Below, one piece after another: positions 23,001 to 33,770 of a stretch of DNA of 64,000 nucleotides (position 1 is the first letter of the stretch; each line of letters opens with the position of its first letter). The position numbers were made by a program, and so were the translations under genes. Below the pieces are notes generated by a model. The model had not been told where the DNA came from, made no database searches, and worked only from the letters and a program-made list of their open reading frames with translations. Origin of the DNA: Symsagittifera roscoffensis (lineage: Eukaryota; Xenacoelomorpha; Acoela; Convolutidae); NCBI RefSeq assembly GCF_963678635.1, contig NC_087065.1, positions 51,220,452 to 51,284,451 of the forward strand, given 5' to 3'.

Positions 23001-23859
23001 ATCTGAGAATGTTGAAAAATTGAACATTGTTAATAATTTTTGTTGTTCTTCCGTGTATTTTGTTATTTGAAAATTTGGTTTAAAGTAAGTATTTTTCGTG
23101 AAATAATCTTTGTTTCGTTTTTCTTTACTAATTATATTAATAATTGATAATTCTTCGTCAAGAATTGTTGGTTGACATATGTCTAATAGTTGTAGAAAAA
23201 TAATTTACTCTATACGCTATTTCCTTTGTGGGAGAAATTGTTGCGTAAGTTTCACAATAACCTAAGAGTCATAGGAGTAGGGTTATTTTATATGGAGAAT
23301 TGTTATATACATGTAAATAAATCATGTCTGAGTTTGAGTGTTTCATGTATTCGATAGATGAAATTATTACTCGGAAAAATTTATGAAATGGTTTGAATTC
23401 AAGGTCACACATATAGAGATGTTGTTTATTTCGTTCTTTATCGTATTGGTGAACTTTTTGAAATAAAAAGTTATAAATATAAGCTGCTAGTGGTTTCAGG
23501 TGTTTCCGTTCCTGATTGTATATAGGGTAAAGTTTGGAGAAAAAAGGTGGTTGTTTGTTTATTCTTTGAAAAAATGATAAAGGTGTGTTTTCAATCTTGT
23601 GTATTTATCTTTTATATGAATTCTGGCGTTTAAGATACTTATAGTTGGAATATATTTAGTAATGAATGGTATTACAATGATATTATGTTTTATATCTGTG
23701 ATGTGGAATGTTTGTTTAAATGGTTTGCTCATAAAATTTTTCTATTAAATTGTTCGAGTGGGAACAAAGGAAAAATTGGATTTTTCCATAATTCGTTAAG
23801 GTTGATCCTTGTGCTTTTGCTAGCTTGCTTGTTGTTTTGAAGGATAATAATTTTGGATG

Positions 23860-23960
23860 TAAAATTTTTATTTCATTCCAAGTGGGGATATTGATGATTT
23901 TTGATTCGGCTCCGCAATCTATTTAAAAATCAATTTCAAGGTCTGGTGTTTGAAGTTCTT
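23860..23960 (-). pseudogene. Aspartic protease remnant
   Basis: The minus strand reads I-D-C-G-A-E-S-K-I-I, with D-C-G-A coded at 23908-23919, in place of the D-T/S-G-A catalytic motif. A stop lies two codons upstream. It sits between gag and RT as in other Ty3 elements. Confidence 0.6.
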
Positions 23961-24204
23961 TGCATTTTGGACTTTCTAAAAGAAGTGGGATTGTCCAAAT
24001 TTTTTCTTTTGGTAAATGCGTTCCTTTAGGTATATTTTGATAAATGTTATTTGGGCTTGAACATTCTGTGGGTTTTTCTTCTGTTATTTCTTCTATTTTT
24101 TTTCTATTGTTTTGTTACTGCTTATAGGTCTTGTATAAGAATTTAATTGCTTGTACTTGAGTTGTTTCCTCAGTTGTGAATCTCTTCAGTTGTTTGTACT
24201 TGAT

Positions 24205-25690
24205 TTATTTGCCTTTGATGTTTAGATGTACTACTTCTATAATTTTGTTGTGAATTTTGATAACATGTGTTATTCCTATGTGGTGATTGAGAGTAGTTTC
24301 TTTGTCTATTGTTATTACTTGAATTTCTGTTTTGTGAATTATCGCGTGATCTATTCTGATAGTTATTATATTTTGATTTGTGATAGTTTGATCTGTTGTT
24401 AGAAAAATTGCGTGATCTATTGTTTTGATATCTATGATTTCGATCACTTGAATAGTTTCAATTCCTATCGTTGAAATAATTTCGATTACTATTGTATGAA
24501 GAGTTTCTAGATCGATCATTTGAATAATTTCTATTTCTAGAAGTTGAATGGGAACTGGCATCAATCGAAAATTCAGGTCGGTTTGAATTTGATCTTGAAT
24601 AGTTATTTCGATATTGACTGTTTCGACAATGTGATCGACTTTATCTGTTTTGTGAGAAATTTCGTGAATTTCTTTGATTTGGTGATCGTCCTCGATCATT
24701 CGGATTTTAAGGTGATAGTTGTCTAGAGTAATTTGAGTTATTTGGAAGTGTATTTCCTGGACTAATATTACTATGAATGTTTTTGTTGGGTAAACTTTGA
24801 TCTTTTTTCATGTACTGATGAAATGATTTATTTGGTTCTTTATGTTTTTGTGGTTTATTTTGACTACCTTATTATTTTTCTCTGCATTCGGCATTGCTGT
24901 GTCCGTATCTTTGGCAAAAATTACACCATTTTTTGAAAGATGGTCTACCTTTAAAATTTATGTTTTTCTTGTTGATGTTTAAGATTTCAGTGATTTTTTC
25001 AGATATTATGTATAGGACTCGTGAACATTTTTTATCTGTGAAGTAGGTGTTTGAATTTGGTTGACATATTGTAGCTTAAGGTTTTCTGTTTCTTCTAGTT
25101 TCATAGTGATTTCTGCTTGTTCTAGTTTATCTACTAATTTCCTGAAGTCTAAATTTGGTTCAGGGATTGAGGAAGGGAGTGATGCTCTCTTATTTATTGC
25201 TATTTTTCGCAATTGAGGTGTAAGAGTCATAATTAAGATTTCTGTCATCTTTGTATTTTTATAATCATGGGTATTGAGTGAGTATGCTTTCCGGACTAGT
25301 GTTTCAATATTACTGCAAGTTGTTTAATTGTTTCATTTGGTAGTCTACGAATTTCATTGCATAAAACTCTTTGATGTTGTTTGTTTCTTTCAGAATCAAA
25401 CATTTTTGAGAATTTTTGTGTGAATCTTTTCCAATCTGATTTTTTGCTGTAGGTAAAACTTAAAATCATTTTTGGGCTGCGCCGTCAAGTGTGGTTTGGA
25501 TTAAGGCTGTGCGTCTATGTATCCATTTTTGATGAAGTGGCGTGTTTACTGGTTCATGTCCAGTATTTAAAATTAAGTTTTCTGTGACTGCATTTAGGTT
25601 ATCTTCTACAGAGTATTCAGTGTCTGTGCATGTAAATACCATTAGTGGCTTATTCGATGATATTGATGATCCACCCATTACATTTGGTAT
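24205..25690 (-). pseudogene. gag polyprotein of the giant element
   Basis: The frame 25678-25466 has the capsid-like N-terminal part (S-V-E-D-N-L-N-A-V-T, L-H-Q-K-W-I-H-R-R). It continues in other frames through 25006-25248. A CCHC zinc knuckle, C-N-F-C-Q-R-Y-G-H-S-N-A-E-C, is coded near 24887-24930. After it comes an Asn/Arg/Ser-rich basic tail to about 24205 whose coding frame differs from the longest open frame. These features identify Ty3-type gag, which packages the element RNA. Frameshifts and stops disrupt it. Confidence 0.75.
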
Positions 25691-26594
25691 GGATTCATAG
25701 TCAATTGCCGTGATTCTGCGGCATTTGGCATTTGAGAAAAGATGGTAAATTGAATTTTTGTTATTTCATGTTGCTATAAATAGTATGGCAGTGGGATTTC
25801 GTTATGCTTATGAGTTGGTTGGTAAGATTGTGTATTGAGTGAGTTTTAATGTTAAAAATTATTGTTGTAAGATGTTGGATTATTTCTAGGTTAACGTATT
25901 TGTTCATCTCGTGTGTATAGTTCGAAAATATCTGGTTGGTCAATATTGTAAGAACGAGGTCTCTGGCTTGAATAAACTCGTTGATGATTTTGATTATAGT
26001 ACTCTTCATCATCTGATGAAAAATAATTAGTTGTGTAAAAAAGAGTTTGATTTCTGGTATGGTATCTATTTGTATTATTTTTATTTTGTTGAAGAAATGG
26101 GTAATGTTTATTTGGTTCTTGTGAGGATCGTGGTTGATCGTGAAAATTTACTGAGTTTAAAGTCTGTTGTGGTACATTTTGACTTTGTCAAAAGAAGTTT
26201 TGAGTAATTGTTTTAAGTTTTTGGTGTTTTTGGTCCATTTACATATTTTATGTAAAATTGTTTTTATGAGATGTTTGTTGTTTGTATGTTGGTTTTGTTA
26301 CGGGTCAAAACGTTGGATAACCCATTTGTTAAAATTTTTGAGCAACAGAGTGTTTTACTGTGGATTGTATAATTGTTTGTTGTAGCGTTGGTTTTTTAGT
26401 TTTGGAGTTGTATATTTGGGTTAAATAGGTAAAATGCTTCGTTGTGCTTTTGTTATTGTTATTGTTTCAACTATTTCTTCGCTTACGAAATGTGATGGAG
26501 GTTGTATATCTTGTTGTGTAAAATTTTTTGTTCCATTTCAGTTGTCATGATTTATAAATGTAGAATTTAAACTACTAATTCCTGATCGTTCAGG

Positions 26595-27560
26595 CTAGAA
26601 TGAATTATAGTTTAAAGGTGTTGCGTCAATTGTAAGTGGGTTTACTCTAACATAATCTTTGTGAAAAGAGATTGAGCTAGTTGCTTGACTTGATATATCT
26701 GTTGGTATTTTAATAAATGATTCATGAGACCATTCAGGGTCCCAAACATAATCTGATTGTTCCGCTAATACGGTTTTGTCATCTGTATTTTGTAGTCTAA
26801 AATTTTTACTTGCTTGTGCAATAAGATCAATATTATGACTAAAATAATCGATATGAGCCATGCTAAAATGAACCATGCTAATATGAACCATGCTAAGATT
26901 TTTTGTAAATCGTGTTTAACATGTTGTGTTATGTCATTACTAGTTAGGTCTTCTCGGATTGCAATCAAGAATTTTGAAAGTATATGTATTTCTTGTCGTA
27001 CAGTTGTATGTCGAGATGTTTGAGTTTGTAAATCGCTTTTAGGTTTTTCAATTGTAATATAGATATATCGCTATAGATAAGTGAGAATACATCGTTTGTG
27101 AATGATGAGTTTGCTCTTTGTGAGTTTTGATATTGTTTACTTTTGATGTATTGTGTAAAAACTTTTGAAAATTCAATATCTACGTCATCAGTTTGAATGA
27201 GATATTTGTCATGAAATGCGTTTGGTGATCTGATTTCTATTGTGTAGTTTCCATATTGTGTTGTGAGACTACATTTATTTTTAAGATAGTGGTCAAGAAG
27301 TTGTCTTTTGATTTTTACATCCGGAAATTCTTTTGTGGATGGACTTGGAAATTTTGGCAAAATTGTACCTGCCCTCGAGCTTCAGTTAATGGGTGTATTA
27401 AAAATGGGAGTACTGAATCTTCTAGGTTATCTTCATTTCGAATCATTTTTGTGTTGTATGACTGTTAGCGTGTAATTTTCAATGTGTCTCATTGGTTGAT
27501 TCCAATTGTACAGACGTTTTTGATTTGTTTGTGTAACAATTGTTTATTCTACTTTTTCCT
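26595..27560 (-). pseudogene. Membrane-anchored protein encoded upstream of gag
   Basis: Three minus-strand segments (27360-26965, 26968-26765, 26891-26595) follow one another in different frames. The first is a polar ectodomain-like region with a heptad-like S-I-L-Q-L-K-N-L-K-A-I stretch. The second carries one strongly hydrophobic segment of about 25 residues. The third is a polar tail of about 75 residues. That layout (outer domain, coiled coil, single membrane span, tail) is that of a retroviral-type surface glycoprotein or another type I membrane protein. At least two frameshifts break it. The family is unknown. Its place 5' of gag is abnormal for a retroelement. Confidence 0.5.
26853..26897 (-). 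repeat. Three tandem 15-bp units coding the membrane span
   Basis: The unit ATGAACCATGCTAAG (plus strand) occurs three times with one or two changes. On the minus strand it encodes I-L-A-W-F-I-L-A-W-F-I-L-A-W, so part of the predicted transmembrane helix is itself a pentapeptide repeat. Confidence 0.75.
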
Positions 27561-28720
27561 TTAATTGATGCTGGTGACGTGGTTTCTGAATCAGTGAAAT
27601 ATATTTGATCGCCAATTTGATGGTTTTTGTTTATTGAGTATTTTAAATTATGGAGTTCTTGTATTGCGGTTGTTTCTGATTCTGAGACTGCGCTTCTTCG
27701 TTTTGAAAATCGTTTCCTTTTATTTTGTTATTATTTGTTAATCATTTTCTTTCTTAATTTTTGTCTTTTTGTTTTTATGTATCCTATTGTTTGTCTGTGT
27801 GGTGAGATTACGAGGTCGTATCTTTCGTCGTTAATTAAACAGTTGTGTAATATAGTTGTTTGATTGTTTTCTAAATTGTCTCTTGACATAAGGTTTATTA
27901 TGACGGATGCAATATTGGGGTTAATGAATTCTAATGTCTTAAGCTGTTAGTTCTTACAAGTTTTTGTGGTTAGCTTAACTTGGGTCGTATTTGTTGGGTT
28001 GGAGAGAAAAGCGTATATCGATTTAAGAGAATGATTTTTAATTTCTCGTGAATAAATTTAATTTCTCGTTACCTAATCTTACCTAGGGGTTGTGATTTGC
28101 AGTCAAGAGTTGGAGAATAGTAAATCGATCCACAAGGTCCAGGTATAATTAGAACGCGAGTAGTTCGTTAGATACTATTTTATGAAATACTAAGTTAAAG
28201 TGTTTTAGCCTGAGTCATCTAAGAGGAAGGGGGTCAAGTGAAGGATGAGTATCCGAGGTTCTTCCTTGTTTAGCCTAATTAAAATGGTTAGCTATTTGAA
28301 AAACTTCTGTTAATTCTGGGTCTTTGATAAGGATTGGGTAGTGAATCGACGTTTGAGGTCGTTAAACACAAGTTAAAATGGGAGGGGGAGAACAAAATTG
28401 TTCTTTTTGATCCAAGAATAAGCCTTGATGATCAGAAATTTAGATATAGTTTAAATTAATTTAAAGATCCAAGGTGTGCCTTGATGATCTGTTGTTTTAA
28501 ATGATATTTATTTAAGTGAAAATAAGGATAAGCCTTGATAGTTTAACGATAAGAGGTTAAGTTTAAAAAGTTAAGTTTTAGTTTTGATGATTGTTAGTTT
28601 TTGAGATTTGCTGTTATGTTTTAGGTGATGAAGCTGGGATGAACATATGATTTATATATACTAACGATTTATGATTTATACTAACTAATTTTTGTATTTT
28701 AATATTCAAATATTTTTTCA
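27361..28720 (-). other. Decayed coding or leader DNA of the giant element
   Basis: Between the 5' ORF remnant and the membrane-protein frame. The part from about 27560 downwards is readable as extra N-terminal sequence of that protein in shifting frames. The rest (27560-28720) shows only short frames and no domain. Confidence 0.35.
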
Positions 28721-29145
28721 AGATGTTATTTTAATTTACAGCTGAATAAAGGAAAACTACTAGTGTTGCTTTTATCAGTCGTTATTGTATAATTATTAGG
28801 TTTAGCGCCATGAAAGGTTATTGAAGATGGTTCTTCAAAATTTGATGTCAGTAAATGAAAATTTAAATTTAGTGCTGGAAGTATTCTGAATATAAAAGTT
28901 TGATCTGGTTTTTGTCGTACGATCATAAAATCGATTGGTAGATTTCTTCATGGTCGTATGTCGTCTCTTGTTCAAGGTCTTCTTCCAATACCGGGTAGTT
29001 CTCGTATTGTTCGGAATATTGGATCTGATCTATTGAGTCGTAGAGACATATCTACTAAGTTTTTGTCATTTAACGTTTTTGAAATGTTGTATTTGTCTAA
29101 TTCTAATGTAATTTTTGTCTAAATCTAGGTTAGTTAAGGTCTGTT
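28721..29145 (-). pseudogene. 5' ORF remnant of the giant element
   Basis: Directly inside the primer-site candidate, minus-strand frames encode short polar segments, then an open stretch (28926-28726) with R-I-L-P-A-L-N-L-N-F-H-L-L and a Ser/Thr-rich end. Stops and frame changes separate them. No recognised domain. It could be the leader plus the start of the protein continued downstream. Confidence 0.35.
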
Positions 29146-29147
29146 TG

Positions 29148-29165
29148 AGAATTTTGGTCGCACCA
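29148..29165 (-). promoter_or_regulatory. Primer-binding site candidate
   Basis: Two bases inside the 5' LTR, the minus strand reads TGGTGCGACCAAAATTCT. The TGG start pairs with the CCA end of a tRNA, as a retroelement primer site should. I cannot assign the tRNA without a host tRNA set. Confidence 0.6.
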
Positions 29166-29167
29166 GA

Positions 29168-29544
29168 TGAGTTATGGCCTATTGGTTATACTCATAGAGT
29201 AATTTCAGATAAAGTACACCGTCTGCTCGTCACGCTATCTTATTTTCGGCCGGATAGATTCGTGCAATTTCTTAGTCTAATACCAATCTTAATCTTACTC
29301 TTATATCTCCTAGTCTCAATACATCTAGCGTACACCGGTTTATGCGAGTTAGTTCCAGAATGAGAACAACTGTATTCTAGGCTTAATTCAAATTGTTCTG
29401 GTGTTGAAACTACAAGTAGTTTCAACACTTACAATAAGTGGGTTGTTAGTTTGATGGAGTATGATTGGTTAGTATTCAATATTTTATATAGATAAATTAT
29501 CAGAATAATATCCATTAATAAATTCTAGCTTAGATCTGGCTCCA
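29168..29544 (-). repeat. 5' LTR of the giant element
   Basis: On the minus strand it starts TGGAGCCAGATC and ends GCCATAACTCA. It carries a TATA-like box (TATATAAAAT, 29481-29490) and, about 55 bp downstream, a perfect 13-bp inverted repeat at 29401-29428. It is nearly identical to 12019-12396. Confidence 0.85.
29401..29428. repeat. Perfect 13-bp inverted repeat in the LTR
   Basis: GTGTTGAAACTAC, a 2-nt AA loop (as written on the plus strand), then its exact complement. The same hairpin is intact in the other LTR at 12252-12279. It lies just downstream of the TATA-like box, in the likely transcribed R region. Confidence 0.8.
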
Positions 29545-30382
29545 ATAGATTTAAATAGCATTAGATAACACCGCAAAACAATTGTGTTTTTAGCAGAATG
29601 CGTGAAATTATAACGGGAATTTATAGAGTTTTAAATTGATTTGAATAACTTGGCGATTTGCCGAACGAATTTCAACGAGTCGTTGGCTCATCCATCGGAA
29701 CAATACTTTCCACATGTTATATTGACGACAAGTTAAATGCATCCACATAATCACTTGAGAACAAAAGGAGAGTTTTGCGTTGAAAGTCAAAAGCTTTCGC
29801 GACCAGAGCTCACCGAGTTTCTAAATAAGATCCTTTTCTGAGACCCTTCAACTACTTGTAAACCTTGTACCCAACTTAGCAACGCTGGGAAATCTGCTAA
29901 GACCACGTTTAAGTTAACAATACATATTCGTTTGCGACGATACTCAATCCCTGGCTTTTGAAAAACTAATCTCGATAATAATTAGGTTAATCGTGAACAC
30001 TTTTTTGATGTCAGACTCAATAAACATTTTGATGGTCTTGAACATTTTTACCATCAGCATTTTTAACCAAATGCTGATGGTAAAAACTGAGGTTACAGAC
30101 CAAAAGTAATCTGCCCGTGGCGCGCAAAACACGGTTTTAAAATAAAATTCGATTCCGTTGTTTTTTTGTAGTTTTCAAGTAGTTTTTATAACTGCAATCG
30201 AAACACAAATGCTTTCTACTCAAACAATTTAACAAAATGTTTGTTGTTTGGAATCCAGCAAAAACGATTCCTCGGCGACATACCGTTGAAGCGAGTTCTA
30301 TTATTTTCATGGGACTCCAAGGCAATTTGCTGGTTTTCCGCTGGTTTGCAGTAGAATCCACAATCGTTATTGATCTAGAAAC
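29545..30382. other. Non-coding flank right of the giant element
   Basis: No genes recognised. A local inverted pair (ACCATCAGCATTT and AAATGCTGATGGT, near 30050-30082) can form a hairpin. Confidence 0.5.
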
Positions 30383-31609
30383 AAGACTGCTCGTATCAGG
30401 GTGAAGCCCTGAATTTTTCGATTGCTTGGAAGTTCTATGGAGCAGTAATAACATGAAAAAATTAAATAAAAAAAGTTAAAATTTAAAAGAATTTGAGTTT
30501 TTTGTGAAAACATCCCAACTCACATCATATTAAGTTGAATAGGATAGCTTTTGCTCCTTTTAACAAATCAATTATGCAAACTAGCTTCTTTCAATCAATT
30601 TGGAACGATTTATAAGACGGATTGAATCTCCGCTCACGCGTTAATAGCGCGAAATATACAGTGCTGATTTAAAACGAACTAAACTTGAATTTTCAAATGC
30701 GTTTTTCCCAATTTGGGTTAAGATTAGACAAAAAAAGAAGAGAACAAAAGTTGCCTAAAATTTCACCACAATAAATATGGTGCACTTTTTTCTCCCAAAT
30801 TCTCAACCAAAATTTTACCCCAAAACTGGATCATTTCGGTTTATTTAATAAATCAAGAATTACACTGAATTTATTTTGTCAATAGATGAGAAAACTATAT
30901 CACAAAAAGCCTCCTACACATTGCAATGAAGTTCTAGAAGGATTGAATCTCCAAAAACCCGTATAAAAGAAAAAATTTTACTTGATAGTCAAGAAATTTG
31001 ATTTTTACTATGTAAAGCTAAAATCTTTTAATAAAAACAAATTTTAAACAACTTACTAATATTTTGGAGATTTAACATCTCTGGAACTTTTTTGGGCTGC
31101 GTAAGAGGCTTCTTGTGATATATATTTCTCATCAATTAACAAAATAGTTTCAGTGTAATTCTTGATTAATTGAAAAAAACCAAAATGACACATTTTTGGG
31201 GTAAAATTTTGATTGAGAATTTCGGGAAAAAAATTGAACCATTTTAATTCTGATGAAATTCTAAGCAACTTTTGTTCTCATCGTTTTTCGTCTATTCTTA
31301 ACCCAATTTGAGAAGTAAAGTGTTTGAAATTTTAGGTTCTGTTCATTTTGTCTGGATACTTTAAATCAGCACTGTATCGCGCGTTGATTGTCCCAAATTG
31401 TGCAAATTGGCCAAAATGGCAACTTTTAAACCCTTATAACTTTACAAAAAATAATCACATGATAAATATCTTTTCAAACTTAAGCTCAAGACAACAATAG
31501 CTTTCGAATGATATAAGCAATATCGCCAAAAATGGTAAGATAAAAAATCGAAATTTGTCTGAAGAAAAAAACCCAACCGAGCACAAATATTCCGTTACCT
31601 TCGTTACGA
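30383..31609 (+). repeat. Composite repeat family, copy A
   Basis: The parts 30383-30658 and 31375-31609 align by eye with 37943-38089 and 38533-38864 (shared AGACTGCT, GGAGCAGTAATAAC, AAAACATCCC, CATATTAAG, ACGCGTTAA, TAGCGCGAAAT and GAAATTTGTCTGAA blocks). Copy A is interrupted by the fold-back element at 30659-31374. An inverted, more diverged copy is at 39924-40215. Confidence 0.75.
30659..31374. mobile_element. Fold-back, Tc1/mariner-like MITE with TA duplication
   Basis: The 716-bp insert starts CAGTGCTGATTTAAA and ends TTTAAATCAGCACTG, flanked by TA on both sides. Its two halves are imperfect inverted copies of about 330 bp each (for example CAAATTGGGTTAAG near 31300 on the minus strand against CCAATTTGGGTTAAG near 30709). 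Copy B of the surrounding repeat has the uninterrupted junction (38641-38656), showing this is an insertion. CAGTG termini and TA target sites are typical of Tc1/mariner. No transposase; the 70-codon minus ORF at 31268-31056 is probably chance. Confidence 0.8.
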
Positions 31610-32564
31610 AAGTCGGAACAATAATCTGATGTGTGAATATTAGACAAAGTGTTAAACATTATTTTTTAAATTCATTGACAATTCTCTATTTATAAACAAC
31701 TCAAACGCGGCTTAAATATTTTAATCACCGATGTTATTGTCCTAAATGCTCGGAGAGGGGGTTACGGGGGAGATTTCGTTACCATATCCATCGGTTACCT
31801 CGTTTCATCGTTGGTTTTTCAGATCCGACGAAATATTGTTTAATTCGAAGAAAGATAATTAGAATGGTTAAGTGAAGACGCTCACATATCGTGTCTCAGA
31901 ATAACTTTAACGTTACATTCAGGTAAATCATTTTGAATTGTGACTCTGGTGTAGACAATTCGATGTTTAAGATGACTAATTGTCTCGAAGTAAAATATAC
32001 CCGCTTGTCATTTCTTTCGGAAAGCCAGAGATGGCAAGTAGCACAATTAAGATGGAAGATCAAAAATGTTTCTAAAACAGAGCTGCTGAAATGCAATCAG
32101 AAGTTACTGAAAGATAATGAGCCATTAGGGAGCGCGATAGCTACTTCAAGAGAAGCAGAAAAAGCATCTTTGCAACACTCCTTAAAAGATCACGGAACAA
32201 TTCAAAGAAAAGAAGGAATAGTTCACCGAGTAATGGAGCAAAATCTAATCGACAACATGCGCAAGAACATTCTTACCGAATTTCAACGCGGAAAGAACTA
32301 ATCTTAAAGACATTGGAAGACCACCAAAATGACCGCATCTGTTTTTAAGCAGAGTCAATACGGACACTTCAGTAGAAGCGCAGGTTTCAGTTTGTACGGA
32401 TAATAGAGCTGAGCGGATAACACTCAACTATTTATGGCTCACGTAAAATACGCCAGTGCTTCCTCTAATCAATGTTGGAATTCTTTTTCTTTTTTTTATT
32501 CTTCGAATTAGTTTTACCCTCATAACCAGACGAAAATTTTTACTAATTTTACATCCACCGTCAC
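31610..32564. other. Mostly non-coding; one unassigned ORF
   Basis: Apart from the plus-strand ORF at 31963-32301 described separately, nothing is recognised. Confidence 0.4.
31963..32301 (+). CDS. Hypothetical coiled-coil-like ORF
   Basis: From the ATG at 31963 to the TAA at 32299-32301 there are 112 codons of polar, Lys/Glu/Gln-rich sequence (V-A-Q-L-R-W-K-I-K-N, S-R-E-A-E-K-A-S-L-Q-H). It could form a helix or coiled coil. No family recognised. A second frame stays open to about 32447, so an indel may have cut a longer protein. A possible 3' splice site at 31919-31920 is followed by an in-frame stop, so it does not extend this frame. It may be a repeat fragment or a chance ORF. Confidence 0.25.
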   Translation: MFKMTNCLEVKYTRLSFLSESQRWQVAQLRWKIKNVSKTELLKCNQKLLKDNEPLGSAIATSREAEKASLQHSLKDHGTIQRKEGIVHRVMEQNLIDNMRKNILTEFQRGKN

Positions 32565-33190
32565 GTGAGCAAAAATGCTCGTAACTAATTTAAAATGTTT
32601 TATAAACATGTTTTTACAGGTTTCTGAAAATTTTGCCTTTTATGAAAAAATGCTTATCATACTATTTTCATAAATAAAATTTTGTAGGAAAAACATTTTT
32701 TTAGCTTTAATATAAGTTTTCGTTTTTGATGAGCAAGGTGCTCTAGATTTAGCAAAAATGCTCCTAATTAATTGAAATTTGATTATAAACAAGTTTTTAC
32801 AGGTTTCTGACAATCTTGCCTTTTATGAAGAAAATCCTTATCATACAGTTTTCATATATGAAATTTTGTAAGAAAAACATTTTTTAGCTTTAATATAAGT
32901 TTTCGTTTTTAATGAGCAAGGTTCTCTGATTGAGCAAGTTTCTGAAAATTTTGCCTTTTATGAAAAAATGCTTACCATACTATTTTCATATATGAAATTT
33001 TGTAGGAAAAACATTTTTTTAGCTTTAAAATAAATTTTAGTTTTTGATGAGCAAGGTGCTCTAGATTGAGCAAATATGCTCTTAATTAATTGAAATTTGA
33101 TTATAAACAAGTTTTTACAGGTTTCTGACAATCTTGCCTTTTATGAAGAAAATCCTTGTCATACAGTTTTCATATATGGAAATTGTATGA
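32565..33190 (+). repeat. Tandem repeat, ~183-bp unit, about 3.5 copies
   Basis: The marker TTTCTGAMAATYTTGCCTTT begins at 32621, 32804, 32939 and 33122: spacings of 183, 135 and 183. The third unit lacks about 48 bp. Units also share GATGAGCAAGGTGCTCTAGA. AT-rich. Confidence 0.8.
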
Positions 33191-33770
33191 TAACCATTCT
33201 TTTTCCAAAAAAAGGAACATAGTTTTTTTCATCACCAGACTGTTTTATTTGGTTCAAATAGCCGCAAAAACTAGTTCGAATCTTTTTTCAATGATTTTTT
33301 GAAATTGTAAGAAAATTGTATGATTAGCTTTTTTCCATACATTTGATATATGGAATTGTAAGATAAACATTTTCGGTGTAGAGAATTAAAAAATAAGCAT
33401 TTTTGGTTTATGGAGGTCAACCCGGGAAGTTTTCAGAGTAATTTTAGCAAAAAAAAGATAGATATCTATAGGTTTAACAGATTTACATTTCTTACATTTT
33501 GAAGAGAAACCCTAACTTTTAAGAGGCCGTAAAAATTATGCGAGATCACCACCCTCATTTCGGATAATTTTCAAAGCTAAACACAGTATCGCAAACAGAC
33601 AAGGAAAAGCGAAATACGACCTATTAATTTACAAAATTAATTAAGCTCAGCGGTAGTTACAGTTAATTTTCGACGAACAAATGGGATTTTTGTAGCTCCT
33701 TACCAATTTAAATTTAAATGAGCTAGTGTTACAGAGGGCGGTTAATCAAAATAAAATTCTTTAGGGAATT
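33191..33770. other. AT-rich spacer
   Basis: No gene or unit repeat seen beyond decayed edges of the tandem array. Confidence 0.4.

Larger units (their letters stand above)
12019..29544 (-). mobile_element. Giant env-bearing Ty3-like LTR retroelement
   Basis: Two direct repeats of 378 and 377 bp (12019-12396 and 29168-29544) bound 16.8 kb of minus-strand coding remnants. Reading from the right: primer-binding-site candidate, 5' ORF remnant, membrane-protein ORF, gag with a CCHC knuckle, protease, RT, RNase H tail, integrase, small membrane ORF, envelope-like region, a further unrecognised ORF, 3' LTR. Both LTRs start TG and end CA when read on the element strand. They differ at roughly 15-20 positions, so the insertion is old. 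No clear target-site duplication is seen (ATTT left, ATAG right). At 17.5 kb it is two to three times the usual size for a Ty3 element. All reading frames carry breaks. Confidence 0.85.

Noticed and set aside
24205-24699. 164-codon Ile/Thr/Asp-rich ORF in gag of the giant element
   Set aside because: A shadow frame of the Asn/Arg/Ser-rich gag tail; the Ile-rich reading is an artefact of the shifted frame.
12015-29548. Target-site duplication of the giant element
   Set aside because: The flanks ATTT and ATAG do not match at 4-6 bp; either mutated or the element ends recombined.
32565-33190. CRISPR-like array
   Set aside because: Units are 183 bp, diverged, AT-rich and tandem without unique spacers; this is a satellite-type repeat in an animal genome.
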